Below are positions 18,204-27,393 of a stretch of DNA of 64,000 nt, in pieces. The notes beneath the pieces were generated by a model. It saw only the letters and a list, made by a program, of their open reading frames with translations, searched no databases and had not been told where the DNA came from. This DNA comes from an uncultured Spirochaetaceae bacterium (GTDB lineage Bacteria > Spirochaetota > Spirochaetia > Sphaerochaetales > Sphaerochaetaceae), in assembly GCA_944389105.1 (NCBI GenBank), contig CALXLD010000007.1, positions 1 to 64,000 of the forward strand, written 5' to 3'. The position numbers and the translations under genes were made by a program. Each line of letters begins with the position of its first letter. Within the stretch, counting starts at the first letter, position 1.

Positions 18204-20443
18204 CAGCTCACCTCCGTGATTGCGTATTTGTAAGAAACCGCCATAAGGTTAAAAGGATATGGATCGTCCGAGATAATCGATATGTCATCATCTACATCCG
18301 TCTGCGTGGGATTCTCTATCTCATATACCCCGCTGAAAGTGTATGGCTTATCAGTGAGAGGATTGGTTGCGTTGTCGTTGTAGAGATCATGGCCATACCT
18401 GAGCTGCAGCAGGTCGGCTATCTTTCTCTCTCCTGAGTAGACCGAACCGCCCTGTGATCGGTATATCTGCAGGAAAAGCTTCTCTATGCTATGCCTTGTC
18501 CTTAGGGCTATTCCTGCGTTATTCGGCAGAAGAGGCTGGAAGAATGCTATTCTTGTCTCATAGCTCCGGCCTATCTTCATCTCGACATCCACGGTCTCTT
18601 CAAGATCCGCTCTTCTATATGTGATATCAACGCTGTAAACGGTCCCCTCATCCGTGGTTTCCGAAGATACAGTACGGTTTCTCAGCACAACCTGCTTACC
18701 GTCCGGATATGTAAGCATCACATCCAGCCTGTCGTAATAGCCCAGGAATGGCGATGATATCTCCTTCTTTCCCTTGGTGTTCTTCACAGTCAGCGTCTCC
18801 GCATAATCCAGAAGAAGAGCTGTATCATTCAGGCCATAAAGATAAGGCTCACGGTAATCAAGGGTATAAATCCATCCGTCCCCCGTATTCTCATCCTTCA
18901 TGATGAAGTATGTCTTTGGCTCTTCCTCTGCCCTTCTGTCGAACACTATGTACTCAACGTGGCCAGCTCCGAAATCCCATGTGGACCATGCAAAGCTGAT
19001 TCCGTTTGACGTGAAGATAGGGATGCATACCCTGCATTCGTTGTCGTTCGTGAGGACATAGATAACGCGGTAAGGGTTGTCGGATATGAAATAGTCCTTT
19101 ATACCCGAGAGGAAGAGATGCTTTACGTTTGATGTGGCCTCAGTGATAGAAAGGCCCTTTATCTCATCCGAGTAGACACCGATATAAAGCCTCTTGCGGT
19201 CTGCCGATGTGAATACGATGTACTGGTTGAGTATCTTTGGCTGCTGGGAGGATGTTCCTGTCTGCGATGTAGGCGTCAGGTCGAATGTGCGTGGGTCAAG
19301 ATACTGGTCAACTCCCATGAAGATGGCGGTACCTGTCCCGACGATGATACGCCCTGATGAGGTTATCCACTTGATATCAGAGCCGTACATATCGTTCTCC
19401 CTGACCTGTATCCCATGAGTTGGCTGCACATCCGGCGTATCCTTCTCATCTATCTTCTCCGGATTCGATGGATAGGCCCTCTTATCCGGGTAAGTCTCAG
19501 ATGTATGGACCTCAGTAAGCCCCTCTTCGTTAGCGGACTTCTTTACTATGTCGGTGATATACGCCTCGCCGTATGCATAGGTATCTGTGACTACATATTC
19601 CTCATCATCCTTCTTGATGTTCCGAATTACCTGAAGGATATTCTCCGGCTTGGTGAAGGGGTCCTCCGGCGGTTCCTCATCGAAGCTCTGGTACTTAACT
19701 GTCTCTTTAACCGTGTAGCCATCATCGGTTGTTGCGGTGTAGCGGTAGACATAATCGTACTGGTAGTCCGAGAGAGTGTACTTCATCATCCATGTAGGAA
19801 AGCCTGTCTCCGATTCCTTCTGCTTGACCGTCCTTGATTCAGAAGCATTGAAGACGTTTTTTGAAGCGAATAGAAGACGCCCATTGGACACATACAGAGC
19901 TCTTGTGCATGCCCCGATATCCTCCGGGAAATCAAGGTTCTTCTCTATCTCCCCTGCTGGCTTATAGACGCGAACCCCTGCTGTGTCATCCTTTTCGACC
20001 TTGAGCATGAGGATGCCTGTCGTGGTGTCCTCCGGATACGAGATGAAAACATACTGCTGATAGACTGCCGTATGCCTCAGCGCAGGAGAGAGCGATATAG
20101 TCTCAGTCTCTTCCTCCTCTGAAGCGTAGATAGGGACATCATAGAAGGCACCATTGAGGATCACTCTAGCCGAAGAGCCAAGGAAGAGGATGCAGGTCTC
20201 TCCCGTCTCCATCTGCACCTCCACCGGAGTGAAAGCCTCATGGCCTTGAATGGCACCGAATGATGCCCCTATCTCCCTGACAAGCCCTGGTCTCTTGGAT
20301 ACCGTCATATTGGGGAGATGAAGAGTGTTGTAGCTTTCCTTCAGTCCCGAAGAACGGTATGGCAGATTGAGGTTAGCCTCAATCATTGGGTCTATCTCCC
20401 CAGAGGAGAAATCTGCCTGGATTGTCCTGTATCCTGCCGCCAT
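18203..20443 (-). CDS. Tail tubular protein B / nozzle (gp12-like)
   Basis: This 746-residue protein begins with the typical nozzle-protein pattern FSSGEIDPMIEANLNLPYRS followed by a KRPGL segment, seen in podoviral stabilisation and tubular B proteins. The rest is beta-rich, consistent with stacked beta-propeller repeats, for example DIKWITSSGRIIVGTGTAIF. It directly follows and overlaps the adaptor gene, the conserved gp11-gp12 order. It should form the short tail tube to which fibres attach. Confidence 0.8.
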   Translation of the reverse strand: MAAGYRTIQADFSSGEIDPMIEANLNLPYRSSGLKESYNTLHLPNMTVSKRPGLVREIGASFGAIQGHEAFTPVEVQMETGETCILFLGSSARVILNGAFYDVPIYASEEEETETISLSPALRHTAVYQQYVFISYPEDTTTGILMLKVEKDDTAGVRVYKPAGEIEKNLDFPEDIGACTRALYVSNGRLLFASKNVFNASESRTVKQKESETGFPTWMMKYTLSDYQYDYVYRYTATTDDGYTVKETVKYQSFDEEPPEDPFTKPENILQVIRNIKKDDEEYVVTDTYAYGEAYITDIVKKSANEEGLTEVHTSETYPDKRAYPSNPEKIDEKDTPDVQPTHGIQVRENDMYGSDIKWITSSGRIIVGTGTAIFMGVDQYLDPRTFDLTPTSQTGTSSQQPKILNQYIVFTSADRKRLYIGVYSDEIKGLSITEATSNVKHLFLSGIKDYFISDNPYRVIYVLTNDNECRVCIPIFTSNGISFAWSTWDFGAGHVEYIVFDRRAEEEPKTYFIMKDENTGDGWIYTLDYREPYLYGLNDTALLLDYAETLTVKNTKGKKEISSPFLGYYDRLDVMLTYPDGKQVVLRNRTVSSETTDEGTVYSVDITYRRADLEETVDVEMKIGRSYETRIAFFQPLLPNNAGIALRTRHSIEKLFLQIYRSQGGSVYSGERKIADLLQLRYGHDLYNDNATNPLTDKPYTFSGVYEIENPTQTDVDDDISIISDDPYPFNLMAVSYKYAITEVS

Positions 20444-21069
20444 CAGCCACGCTCCCCATAGAGCTGGCGGAGGATATCAAAGCCCTCACACCCGCTGTTT
20501 CCGTCTCTCCTGATTTCATTGGCCCATGAGTGCATATGAGGCTTTATGTCCTCTTCTCCTGCATCTTCCTGGAGCTTTGCTTTCTGCAGCTTTATCTCTG
20601 TCTCCTGGTACAAGAGGTTCACAAGAGAGCTGTCTGATGTGAGAGAGACTGCAAGCTGGGATGCAAGCTGTGCAGTTATCGTGTCCACGATAAGAGGGTC
20701 CAGGGTATATGGTGATGCCGGCACTGCAACATAGATGATGCATAGCGTGCCGTCATCGGAGAGAATCCGGTTTCCTTCCCTTGACCATCTGTAAAGAGAG
20801 TCAACCGAAACAAGCCGGATATAGTCGTCAGGCATCTCAAAGACATTTCTGTAGCCGTATTCCGGCGTTTCCGTCAGAGGTGCAAGCACTGTTCTCTTCC
20901 GGGCAGAATGCCATGGATACTGGTTCAGGATGTTCTTAACGGATTCCGGTATGAGCTGACGGCAGAGAAGCGCTGATGTAGAGGAATCATCAAGCGTCTG
21001 CAATGGCGATTTGTTGATGCGCGATAAAGCATTGTTAGCGATACCCAGCCATGTCTGGCTCCAGTCCAT
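20443..21069 (-). CDS. Tail tubular protein A / head-tail adaptor (gp11-like)
   Basis: This 208-residue protein starts with IANNALSRINKSPLQTLDD and CRQLIPESVKNILNQYPWH, and contains FEMPDDYIRLVSV. These features are typical of the gp11/gp4 adaptor family that sits under the portal ring. A GGAGG site precedes the ATG. It lies between the capsid genes and the nozzle gene, the expected place. Confidence 0.85.
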   Translation of the reverse strand: MDWSQTWLGIANNALSRINKSPLQTLDDSSTSALLCRQLIPESVKNILNQYPWHSARKRTVLAPLTETPEYGYRNVFEMPDDYIRLVSVDSLYRWSREGNRILSDDGTLCIIYVAVPASPYTLDPLIVDTITAQLASQLAVSLTSDSSLVNLLYQETEIKLQKAKLQEDAGEEDIKPHMHSWANEIRRDGNSGCEGFDILRQLYGERG

Positions 21070-21127
21070 ATTGCCTCCGGTAATATATGGGCGGCGGCCA
21101 CATGACTAACCGCCTGCCCTCTTTTCC

Positions 21128-21508
21128 TTATTTCTTCTCACCTTCCTCAAGCCATGCATGAAGCTGGATATTAGCTGTCGCGCTGGACTTCGCCGAAAGC
21201 GAGAGATACCTCAGATGATCCTTGGGAAGAGGAAATGAGAAATCCTCCCCAACCGCAAGAGCCCCGGCGGGACGAGCATATGTCATCAATGCCGTTCCGG
21301 CACCGGAATCCTCCTTATGCTTGACAGTGAAAGTAAGAATCTCTGACGCTGGCACTGCCACAGATCCCTCGACTTTGACACGGACAAACACATTGCAGAG
21401 CCTTCCGAGGTTGCCGCCCTCTCCTGCATCTACGCCATTGGTAAATTCAGTATCAGCCGCGGAAGCAGCTGTCTTGACCGTACCGAAATCAGTAAGTATG
21501 TCTCTCAT
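21128..21508 (-). CDS. Bbp16-like capsid cement/decoration protein
   Basis: This 126-residue, beta-rich protein contains a LPKDHLRYLSLSAKSSATA segment near its end, the pattern of the Bbp16 cement protein of Bordetella phage BPP-1 (an 'RYLRL' strand before the C-terminus). It directly follows the capsid gene. It would bind capsid trimers and stabilise the shell. The assignment rests on pattern and position. Confidence 0.65.
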   Translation of the reverse strand: MRDILTDFGTVKTAASAADTEFTNGVDAGEGGNLGRLCNVFVRVKVEGSVAVPASEILTFTVKHKEDSGAGTALMTYARPAGALAVGEDFSFPLPKDHLRYLSLSAKSSATANIQLHAWLEEGEKK

Positions 21509-21517
21509 GTTGCCTCC

Positions 21518-22510
21518 TTATGCTGTGAGCTTGGCTTCTGCAGCTGTCATGAATTCCTCGTAGAAGAACGGAACTCCGAAGAGCTGTACCGGTCTTCCCA
21601 TTCCCTGTACCTCACCCTGGGAGAAGTAGACATTGTTCTTGTCCAGGAGATACTTCCAGAACTGTGCGATGATCTGCTTTGGCGCAAATGCCACATAGCC
21701 CTGTCCGACGTTATCGAGAGTTGTATTCACAACATCCACAAGAGTCTGCACCTGAGCAGTGGTAAGAGCAGTCTTAGTCGGCACGTTGGCAACGCGGACA
21801 AGCGCGTCATCGTCTGCTACATCGACGGTGTAGTACACGCGCGCAAGCGTCTCCTTTGCAGGGAATGTGCCAACGACCTTCCCTGAGGAATCAGTCTGCA
21901 GTGCCTGGACTGTCCCAAGGTCCGAAATAGAGAGATTAGGAGTGCCGCCTGATGGATAGCGGAGGGATACCCCGTCTTCTCCGAAGCGGATGAAGATGAT
22001 TGAGCCAAGGTCATTTGCGCTCGATGTTCCTCCCATGTCGATAACCTGCCCGCCAAGCTTGGCTCTCCTTGCAAGAAGGCCCTTCACCGCATCCGGGTCT
22101 GTTCCGGGATTTGAAACAACCTCCTTGGCAAGACCCTGAAGGAATCCCATCAGCTGAAGCCTGTCATTGGCTGCACGGATCTTGTTGGCCTGCTCTGTCG
22201 TGCGTCCTTCAAGGATTCTCGTATCCACGAAGGAAGCAAGTTCATATACACCGACTGACTCGGTATATTCCGTTGTAGCTCCGTAACCTGTAGGAACGGC
22301 CTTGTTGATTGCGCCGAACTTTCCTTCAGGGAGAGCTGTAGCCCTTGCTCCTTTATGTACAGCACCATCGGAAGTAGGAAACCATGGCATCATGCGCATA
22401 AGGTTAGACCGCTTCTCCAGGTCTTTGATAAAGGAAAGGGAACCGTTCCATCTCTGATACTCAAGCGCCTGTGACAGCGTCATGTGGTCAGAGGAAAGGA
22501 ATGTTGCCAT
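21518..22510 (-). CDS. Major capsid protein
   Basis: This 330-residue protein starts at MATFLSSDHMTLSQALEYQR, chosen because AGGAG lies about 6 bases upstream. The frame stays open 72 bases further up without a site. It shows HK97-fold features of the BPP-1 type: an N-arm with TLSQALEYQRWNGSLSFI, MPWFPTSDG, E-loop-like residues, and a C-terminal FFYEEFMTAAEAKLTA. It is flanked by scaffold-like and cement-like genes. A terminator-like hairpin upstream suggests the capsid gene may also have its own promoter. Confidence 0.85.
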   Translation of the reverse strand: MATFLSSDHMTLSQALEYQRWNGSLSFIKDLEKRSNLMRMMPWFPTSDGAVHKGARATALPEGKFGAINKAVPTGYGATTEYTESVGVYELASFVDTRILEGRTTEQANKIRAANDRLQLMGFLQGLAKEVVSNPGTDPDAVKGLLARRAKLGGQVIDMGGTSSANDLGSIIFIRFGEDGVSLRYPSGGTPNLSISDLGTVQALQTDSSGKVVGTFPAKETLARVYYTVDVADDDALVRVANVPTKTALTTAQVQTLVDVVNTTLDNVGQGYVAFAPKQIIAQFWKYLLDKNNVYFSQGEVQGMGRPVQLFGVPFFYEEFMTAAEAKLTA

Positions 22511-22682
22511 TCTTTGCTCCTTGAAATTCAGATGTCTGATTAGGTCTGCGCTCCCTCGTGGCCATCTTCGCGTATCGTCCACCCATTACGGCTAACTTAC
22601 CCACTACTCTGCGGCGCTTGGAAACAAGTTCAGTTGGCGTTCCTGGTCTGAATGCGTAATGAGGATACATCCTCTTTTCCAA
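22488..22682 (-). CDS. Possible small basic protein overlapping the capsid start
   Basis: This is an open frame of 64 residues (internal ATG at 22670, MYPHYAFRPGTPTELVSKRR) rich in Arg/Lys, ending 23 bases inside the capsid gene. It lies in an otherwise gene-free stretch between capsid and scaffold genes. No convincing ribosome site precedes it. It could be a leader-region frame or chance. Confidence 0.25.
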   Translation of the reverse strand: MEKRMYPHYAFRPGTPTELVSKRRRVVGKLAVMGGRYAKMATRERRPNQTSEFQGAKNGNIPFL

Positions 22683-22711
22683 AAACCTGTACCCTGAGGC
22701 GGAAAATCATC

Positions 22712-22756
22712 AAAAAAAGAACTGCAAGGTCCTTTTTACGGAACCCTGCAGCTCTT
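22712..22756 (-). terminator. Intrinsic terminator between scaffold and capsid genes
   Basis: On the minus strand a stem pairs AGCTGCAGGGTTCC with GGACCTTGCAGTTC around a short A-rich loop and is followed by seven Ts. It would end or attenuate late transcription just before the capsid gene, so capsid expression may depend on readthrough or a promoter in 22511-22711. No convincing promoter was found there. Confidence 0.75.
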
Positions 22757-22827
22757 ATTAGGGTCGATGATGAGTTGCTTACAAGGTGATTATATACCGG
22801 TTTCCCACGGAACCTGTACCTGCATAT

Positions 22828-23673
22828 CTAATTCCTGTACATTCCCTCAAGTCCTCTATCGACATAGCTTCCACCATCTCCGGAGAATATCGTCATTGGC
22901 TGAACCTTCTGATACCATAAGGCAAGCTTATGGGTGAACTCCGGGTTATAGCTAAGCCCTGAGGCTTCAAAGAATGCTGTCAGTCCGGCTGCTTCACCGA
23001 ATGCCTTTGCGCTGTTCTTCTCCTCCGCAATCTTAGCACTCCGCCGGGTCTCGTCCGGTATCTCTTTCTCAAGAAGGGATGAATAGCGGGCATCATAGCT
23101 TTTCTTCAGCTCTTCGGTCTTGCTGTTGGCGACATTCACGAAGCCTTGGATGGTTGCTGCCATATTGGCCCACATCCTTGTGGCCTGTCCCTTGGTAAGC
23201 CCGCATGCGAATGCTGCTTCCCGGAAATTCTGAGAGGTAGGCTCATAAATCACATCTGCCATATCATCGAAGTGCATGCAGTCGTATTTTGCCGGATCAT
23301 CAGGCATCCCTATCTTCGTGAAGAAAGCCTTGATATCTTCCGGCTTTGATTCGGCTGTAGGGATATGAAGGGCGCTTTTATCCTTCTCTTTCAGGTCCTT
23401 ATAGCTCTTGTAAAGGGTGCCGATATCCTCAATTCCCCTGAAATCATCCTTCTGCAGCTCCTTTGGCAGCTGCGATTCATACTTGGCTCGGACCCGGGTA
23501 TCAAGCTTTGTCGATGGGTCGAAAACCTCACCTTCACCGCCATTTCCATCCTGGATGCCGTCCGCACCTGCATCAGCACCGCTATCTCCTGCTGTGCCGC
23601 CATCTCCCGCTCCGCTGTCTTCAGCGAAGAACCATAGCCGCCTTAAGCCATACCTGCATACTGTCTTAAGCAT
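22828..23673 (-). CDS. Scaffold protein
   Basis: This 281-residue protein starts at MLKTVCRYGLRRLWFFAEDS, with GGAGG 5 bases upstream. An acidic Gly/Asp-rich N-terminus (AGDGGTAGDSGADAGADG) and a charged helical C-terminal part fit podoviral scaffold proteins. A segment with KPEDIKAFFTKIGMPDDPAKY recurs in phage scaffolding and capsid-assembly proteins. It sits between portal and capsid genes, the usual place. Confidence 0.7.
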   Translation of the reverse strand: MLKTVCRYGLRRLWFFAEDSGAGDGGTAGDSGADAGADGIQDGNGGEGEVFDPSTKLDTRVRAKYESQLPKELQKDDFRGIEDIGTLYKSYKDLKEKDKSALHIPTAESKPEDIKAFFTKIGMPDDPAKYDCMHFDDMADVIYEPTSQNFREAAFACGLTKGQATRMWANMAATIQGFVNVANSKTEELKKSYDARYSSLLEKEIPDETRRSAKIAEEKNSAKAFGEAAGLTAFFEASGLSYNPEFTHKLALWYQKVQPMTIFSGDGGSYVDRGLEGMYRN

Positions 23674-23947
23674 CGTTCCTCCTATAGCTAGAGAGGACTG
23701 CCGAAGCAAATGCTCCTGCATCCCCTGAGATTCCCATATTCCCGGCTTTCATAAGACGCCCTGCAAAGGCGATAAGAGACGGGTCTATCTTCGATTTGTC
23801 AGTCTGGAAGAAACCGCACTGGTCGAGTATCCACATAAGCGTGGTCTTGCCGTCATCAGTGATGAATGTGCGGTAAATGCATCCGGGAAGCCCAGGGTCG
23901 TCTGTGCCATGGGCTCCCATTGCTGCGATATCATCGGCTGTCATCAT
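23666..23947 (-). CDS. Bbp19-like phage structural protein
   Basis: This 93-residue protein has a GKTTLMWILDQCGFF segment and an AGRLMKAGNMGI segment, resembling the small Bbp19 family found between portal and capsid genes in BPP-1-like podoviruses. A GGGAGG site precedes the start. It overlaps both neighbours by a few bases. Role in the head is unknown. Confidence 0.55.
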   Translation of the reverse strand: MMTADDIAAMGAHGTDDPGLPGCIYRTFITDDGKTTLMWILDQCGFFQTDKSKIDPSLIAFAGRLMKAGNMGISGDAGAFASAVLSSYRRNDA

Positions 23948-25632
23948 GCGTTACCTCCCTGCGTCTGTGCGCCCATCATAGCCGCCGCAAGCGAGTTGTC
24001 ATCAGCTCCCTTGGCAAACTTGCTGTAGACGTCTCCTGCGTTCTTCAGCGCTTCCTGCTCAAGCGCATTCTGGTTCGCCTGGGACTGGATCCTTGCCCTT
24101 ATATCCCTTGCTCTCTGCGCATCCTCTGTCTTGATGAGTATCTCGGACTTGGCGTTCCTTACATCATGGTCAAGGTCCGCGAATGTATCGAAATTTATCT
24201 TGTCCATGAGGTTCGGGTTGACCTGTGAGAGCGTTATCATGTCATTCATCCACTGCATTGAAGGGCCAAGCTCGAAAGCCCTCTTCTGAGCCATGTACGC
24301 AGGAGAGACATAATCAATCCTCATCTCCATGTCCTCAAGCGTCTGAAGCTCTTCCTCCGTGATATCCTGCACCTCGCCAGACATCAGTATCCTCTTGAAA
24401 AGCCACTCATGAAGAGGCTCGAAGATCTGCGTTGAAAGGCGTGACCAGAAGGACTGCATCAAGGTCTCCCTCTCCTGCGTAAGCCCTGCAACCTCCGTAG
24501 CTGTCTTTGTCCTGTCTATGTTCATCGTGAGCGTGAGAAAGAGATTCGTCTTATAGCAGTCGTTGATGACAGCCCTGTAATACTGGATATGCTCTGCAAG
24601 CCATGTAAGGTCACCGGATGCCTGCTGCCATGCGAAGTTCTGGTCGCCTTCAAGATCTGTGACGCTTCCTGCCGTGAAATTGACCTTAAGGCCCTTTGTC
24701 TTCTTCCATAGGCCCTTAGATGTAAGCTCGGAGAGAACTACCATGTCCTCCATAAGGATATTAACGAAGCGCATTGCAGGAAGCGCCTGCTGTCCAGGGG
24801 AATCAACGCCCCATGTGCCTCCGTATACCGGCTCTTCCCAGCGGAAGAAAGCAAATGACTTCTCATCAAGCCTGTCTTCCTTCAGGGTATGCTCCCTATC
24901 GTCATCCGACCAGTATATTGAGAGCCAGTCACCGCTGCCGGGAACATCGAAGTCCCATTTGAGGACAGGAGAGACAAGATGCCAGAAGAGGAATTTGTCC
25001 CGGCTGCTCTTCTCTTTGCCCTTAAGGGCCTGTATAGAGTCTATCTTCTCTTTCCCGAAGTACTTCTCAGCTTCCTTCTTAGTGAGATAGATCTTGCGGA
25101 AGACAGTATCTGCCCTGCCATACTCATCATTCATCACAAAAATATCGGCAAGATGGTATGTCTGGAACATCGGAAGCCCTGACTTCTTATCCATCGAGAA
25201 GTAGATACCGCCAGTGCCAAGGTCGCAGCCTGATCTTATGAGAGCCCGGAATGATGGGTAGAAATTCGATTTCTGAAGCCACTGGTAGGCAATCTTCTTC
25301 ACCTTCTCCAGAAGGGACTTGGCAGCTTCGATATCAACTCCATCCTTCACGCGCTCGATGGCATAATCGAACCATTGCAGGGAGGATGAACAGGCATATC
25401 CCTCAACGCCATTTGCCAGAGTGTCGGAAGCAGTAGCCGCAGTCGTATCAGTGAGAACGTATTTAGGCACTGCCGATACTCCATTCCTTCTCTCTGTCTC
25501 ATCAGGCCATGCAGCATAGCTCAGCCCTATGTATGTGATGATGTCCTTCCATTCATCTTCGAATCTTGCTTTCTCGCTCTTAAGCTCCTTCTGGATGTTC
25601 TGGAGCTCTAACAGTTCCTCTTTCGTCAGCAT
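23944..25632 (-). CDS. Portal / head-to-tail connector protein
   Basis: This 562-residue protein starts at MLTKEELLELQNIQKELKSE, with GGAG 8 bases upstream and 2 bases past the terminase stop. It contains the T7 gp8-type portal pattern: ADTVFRKIYLTKKEAEKYFG, RFVNILMEDMVVLSELTSKG, and the wing/stem region TKTATEVAGLTQERETLMQS with an RL-ST-IFEPL motif after it. A charged, helical C-terminal barrel-like tail follows. It forms the dodecameric DNA entry/exit ring. Confidence 0.85.
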   Translation of the reverse strand: MLTKEELLELQNIQKELKSEKARFEDEWKDIITYIGLSYAAWPDETERRNGVSAVPKYVLTDTTAATASDTLANGVEGYACSSSLQWFDYAIERVKDGVDIEAAKSLLEKVKKIAYQWLQKSNFYPSFRALIRSGCDLGTGGIYFSMDKKSGLPMFQTYHLADIFVMNDEYGRADTVFRKIYLTKKEAEKYFGKEKIDSIQALKGKEKSSRDKFLFWHLVSPVLKWDFDVPGSGDWLSIYWSDDDREHTLKEDRLDEKSFAFFRWEEPVYGGTWGVDSPGQQALPAMRFVNILMEDMVVLSELTSKGLWKKTKGLKVNFTAGSVTDLEGDQNFAWQQASGDLTWLAEHIQYYRAVINDCYKTNLFLTLTMNIDRTKTATEVAGLTQERETLMQSFWSRLSTQIFEPLHEWLFKRILMSGEVQDITEEELQTLEDMEMRIDYVSPAYMAQKRAFELGPSMQWMNDMITLSQVNPNLMDKINFDTFADLDHDVRNAKSEILIKTEDAQRARDIRARIQSQANQNALEQEALKNAGDVYSKFAKGADDNSLAAAMMGAQTQGGNA

Positions 25633-25636
25633 AGTG

Positions 25637-26401
25637 CTATCTCCATCTGGAAGCTCTGTCACCCAGCACTGTCCGCAGAGTAACCTCGGCTTTCTCCTGA
25701 TTAACGTATGGCTGCTCCTCTCGGTATATCTCAGCCCTATAGAACCGCCTGATGAATGACCTCATCATGAAGCAGTTCACGAAATCGTCATGTATCTCAT
25801 CCTTGCTGTTGTTGTATGACCTGTATCCCTTGTCATTCATCTTTCCCCTGAACTCAATCATCTGGCGCTCGAAGTCCTCGGCATATGGAAGCTTAGGGAC
25901 AATACGCACTGCGTGCCTCTCAAGCTCTGCCTTTGCAGCATCCACCAGGTCGGACTTGGGCACATGGAGCTCATCAAGCACCTTCATTTCAAATACGTCC
26001 CCTTTCATCTTGAAGCGCTTGTCGCTGGAATCGCGGTAGACGTATGAGAGCTTTCCACCGGCTGTGTAGACAATCGGTATCATGCTCTTTACGCCCGCTG
26101 CGTGGAAAAGGTCCTTAACGGCAGCGCCGACTCCTGTTGCATCAAAGACAAGAAGCGACTCGGAGGAAAGAGACGGCCTCTCCATCAGCGCTACGATGAA
26201 ATCAGCAAGATATGTATATCTCTTGTCAGAGAGCTTATACTGCATTACCAGATCATCGCGGTAGATTATCTTCCCTTCCCTGCCGATAAGAGGGTCAGGA
26301 TGCACGACTTCGGGCACGGCCTTGTACACCTGTATAGCAGCAGGGTCCTGCTTCTGCCCCGGGTCAAGGACTATGAGATATCTCTTCATCGACAGCGGCA
26401 T
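25637..26401 (-). CDS. Terminase large subunit, nuclease half (separate gene)
   Basis: This 254-residue protein begins directly at the RNase H-fold nuclease domain of terminases: YLIVLDPGQKQDPAA (D13), LLVFDATGVGAAVKD, and a C-terminal KDEIHDDFVNCFMM acidic motif, giving the expected three acidic sites. It has no ATPase domain. That domain is encoded by the preceding gene, whose stop overlaps this ATG as TGATG, with AGGAGG upstream. The two products probably act together to translocate and cut DNA. Strong local signals for a separate start argue against a recent frameshift error. Confidence 0.85.
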   Translation of the reverse strand: MPLSMKRYLIVLDPGQKQDPAAIQVYKAVPEVVHPDPLIGREGKIIYRDDLVMQYKLSDKRYTYLADFIVALMERPSLSSESLLVFDATGVGAAVKDLFHAAGVKSMIPIVYTAGGKLSYVYRDSSDKRFKMKGDVFEMKVLDELHVPKSDLVDAAKAELERHAVRIVPKLPYAEDFERQMIEFRGKMNDKGYRSYNNSKDEIHDDFVNCFMMRSFIRRFYRAEIYREEQPYVNQEKAEVTLRTVLGDRASRWR

Positions 26402-27393
26402 CAGACAGTCCTCCTATACTCCAGGTAATCTTCCATGAATTCAGGATCAGGCTCTGCATATGGCTCTCCGGGAAGGATCTCAGGCTCATCAAGGGAACTG
26501 TCTCCACGCGATGCGAACATCTCCTCGATAAGGCGCTGCGAGAATACCTGGTCCTCCGCGTCCACGAATTCGCACCCGTATTCCTGGAGATACTTGCGGA
26601 TATGCATACCATCAAGCGCATCCCTCTGCTCTGCCTCGTTGTAATGCCGGGGAGAGAAGAAGAATTTTATCTCCCCTGCCTTTCCTGATGGCGGCAGGTT
26701 CTCTCTCAGCGTTTCTCTTGCCTCTTCCTCGGATATCGGAACAAGTTCCGGTCCTCTCATCCCCTCTGCTGCTATCCAGGGAGCTCTCACGAGATACCTT
26801 GACCATGATGGCGATGAGAAATGTTTGTAGAAGAATCCCTGCTTGCCATTCGGCGTCGATATCTCATAGATCTTCGCCCTCGGGTTGTCGGTAATCATCG
26901 GGCGAACCGCCTCGAATACATCGTCCTGGATACGCGAAGCCTCATCGAATAGGATGATGTCAGGATTGGAGAAGCCTCTGGCGGCGTCATCGGATGCGGT
27001 AAGGACAAGGATTCGGGCTCCCTTTTCTGTAGCTATCTCCTGCGCTCCTGAGCGAGTGAGCTTAGGATAGGTCTTATCCCTGGCAATGAATGCCTTAATC
27101 TTCATCATGTCCTCGCCTGCCTGCATGAGCGTAGGTGCAAGGATTACAGAAAGGGAATTGGGATAATATTTTGCATGGTGGCATGTGACAGCAGAGAGAA
27201 TAGTTGATTTTCCTCCCTGTCTTGCTCCGTCTATGCAGATACGCGTGGAATCATCAGAGAGCACCGCTTCCTGCCAGGGAAACACATCCCAGCCTATATG
27301 GCGGAGATATCTCACCGGGTCGCAGCCATTGACTATTTCCCGGAGCATATCAAGCTCCATTCTTCCCCATTCGCCAAGAACCCGGTCTGTCAC
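26401..27393 (-). CDS. Terminase large subunit, ATPase half (separate gene)
   Basis: This 330-residue protein carries a Walker A motif GARQGGKST (about 56-64), a Walker B motif IILFDEASR (about 146-154) and a TASDDAARGF segment typical of TerL ATPases. It ends at EFMEDYLEYRRTV, where a full-length TerL would continue into the nuclease domain. It overlaps the small-subunit gene by 4 bp. It powers packaging at the portal. Confidence 0.85.
   Translation of the reverse strand: MTDRVLGEWGRMELDMLREIVNGCDPVRYLRHIGWDVFPWQEAVLSDDSTRICIDGARQGGKSTILSAVTCHHAKYYPNSLSVILAPTLMQAGEDMMKIKAFIARDKTYPKLTRSGAQEIATEKGARILVLTASDDAARGFSNPDIILFDEASRIQDDVFEAVRPMITDNPRAKIYEISTPNGKQGFFYKHFSSPSWSRYLVRAPWIAAEGMRGPELVPISEEEARETLRENLPPSGKAGEIKFFFSPRHYNEAEQRDALDGMHIRKYLQEYGCEFVDAEDQVFSQRLIEEMFASRGDSSLDEPEILPGEPYAEPDPEFMEDYLEYRRTV

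Noticed and set aside
21518..25662. Diversity-generating retroelement, because the capsid module resembles that of phage BPP-1
   Set aside because: No reverse transcriptase, template repeat or variable repeat was seen in the window; the fibre diversity here is by inversion cassette.
26395..26410. Programmed frameshift joining the terminase halves
   Set aside because: There is no slippery heptamer at the junction and the second half has its own strong AGGAGG site and ATG.
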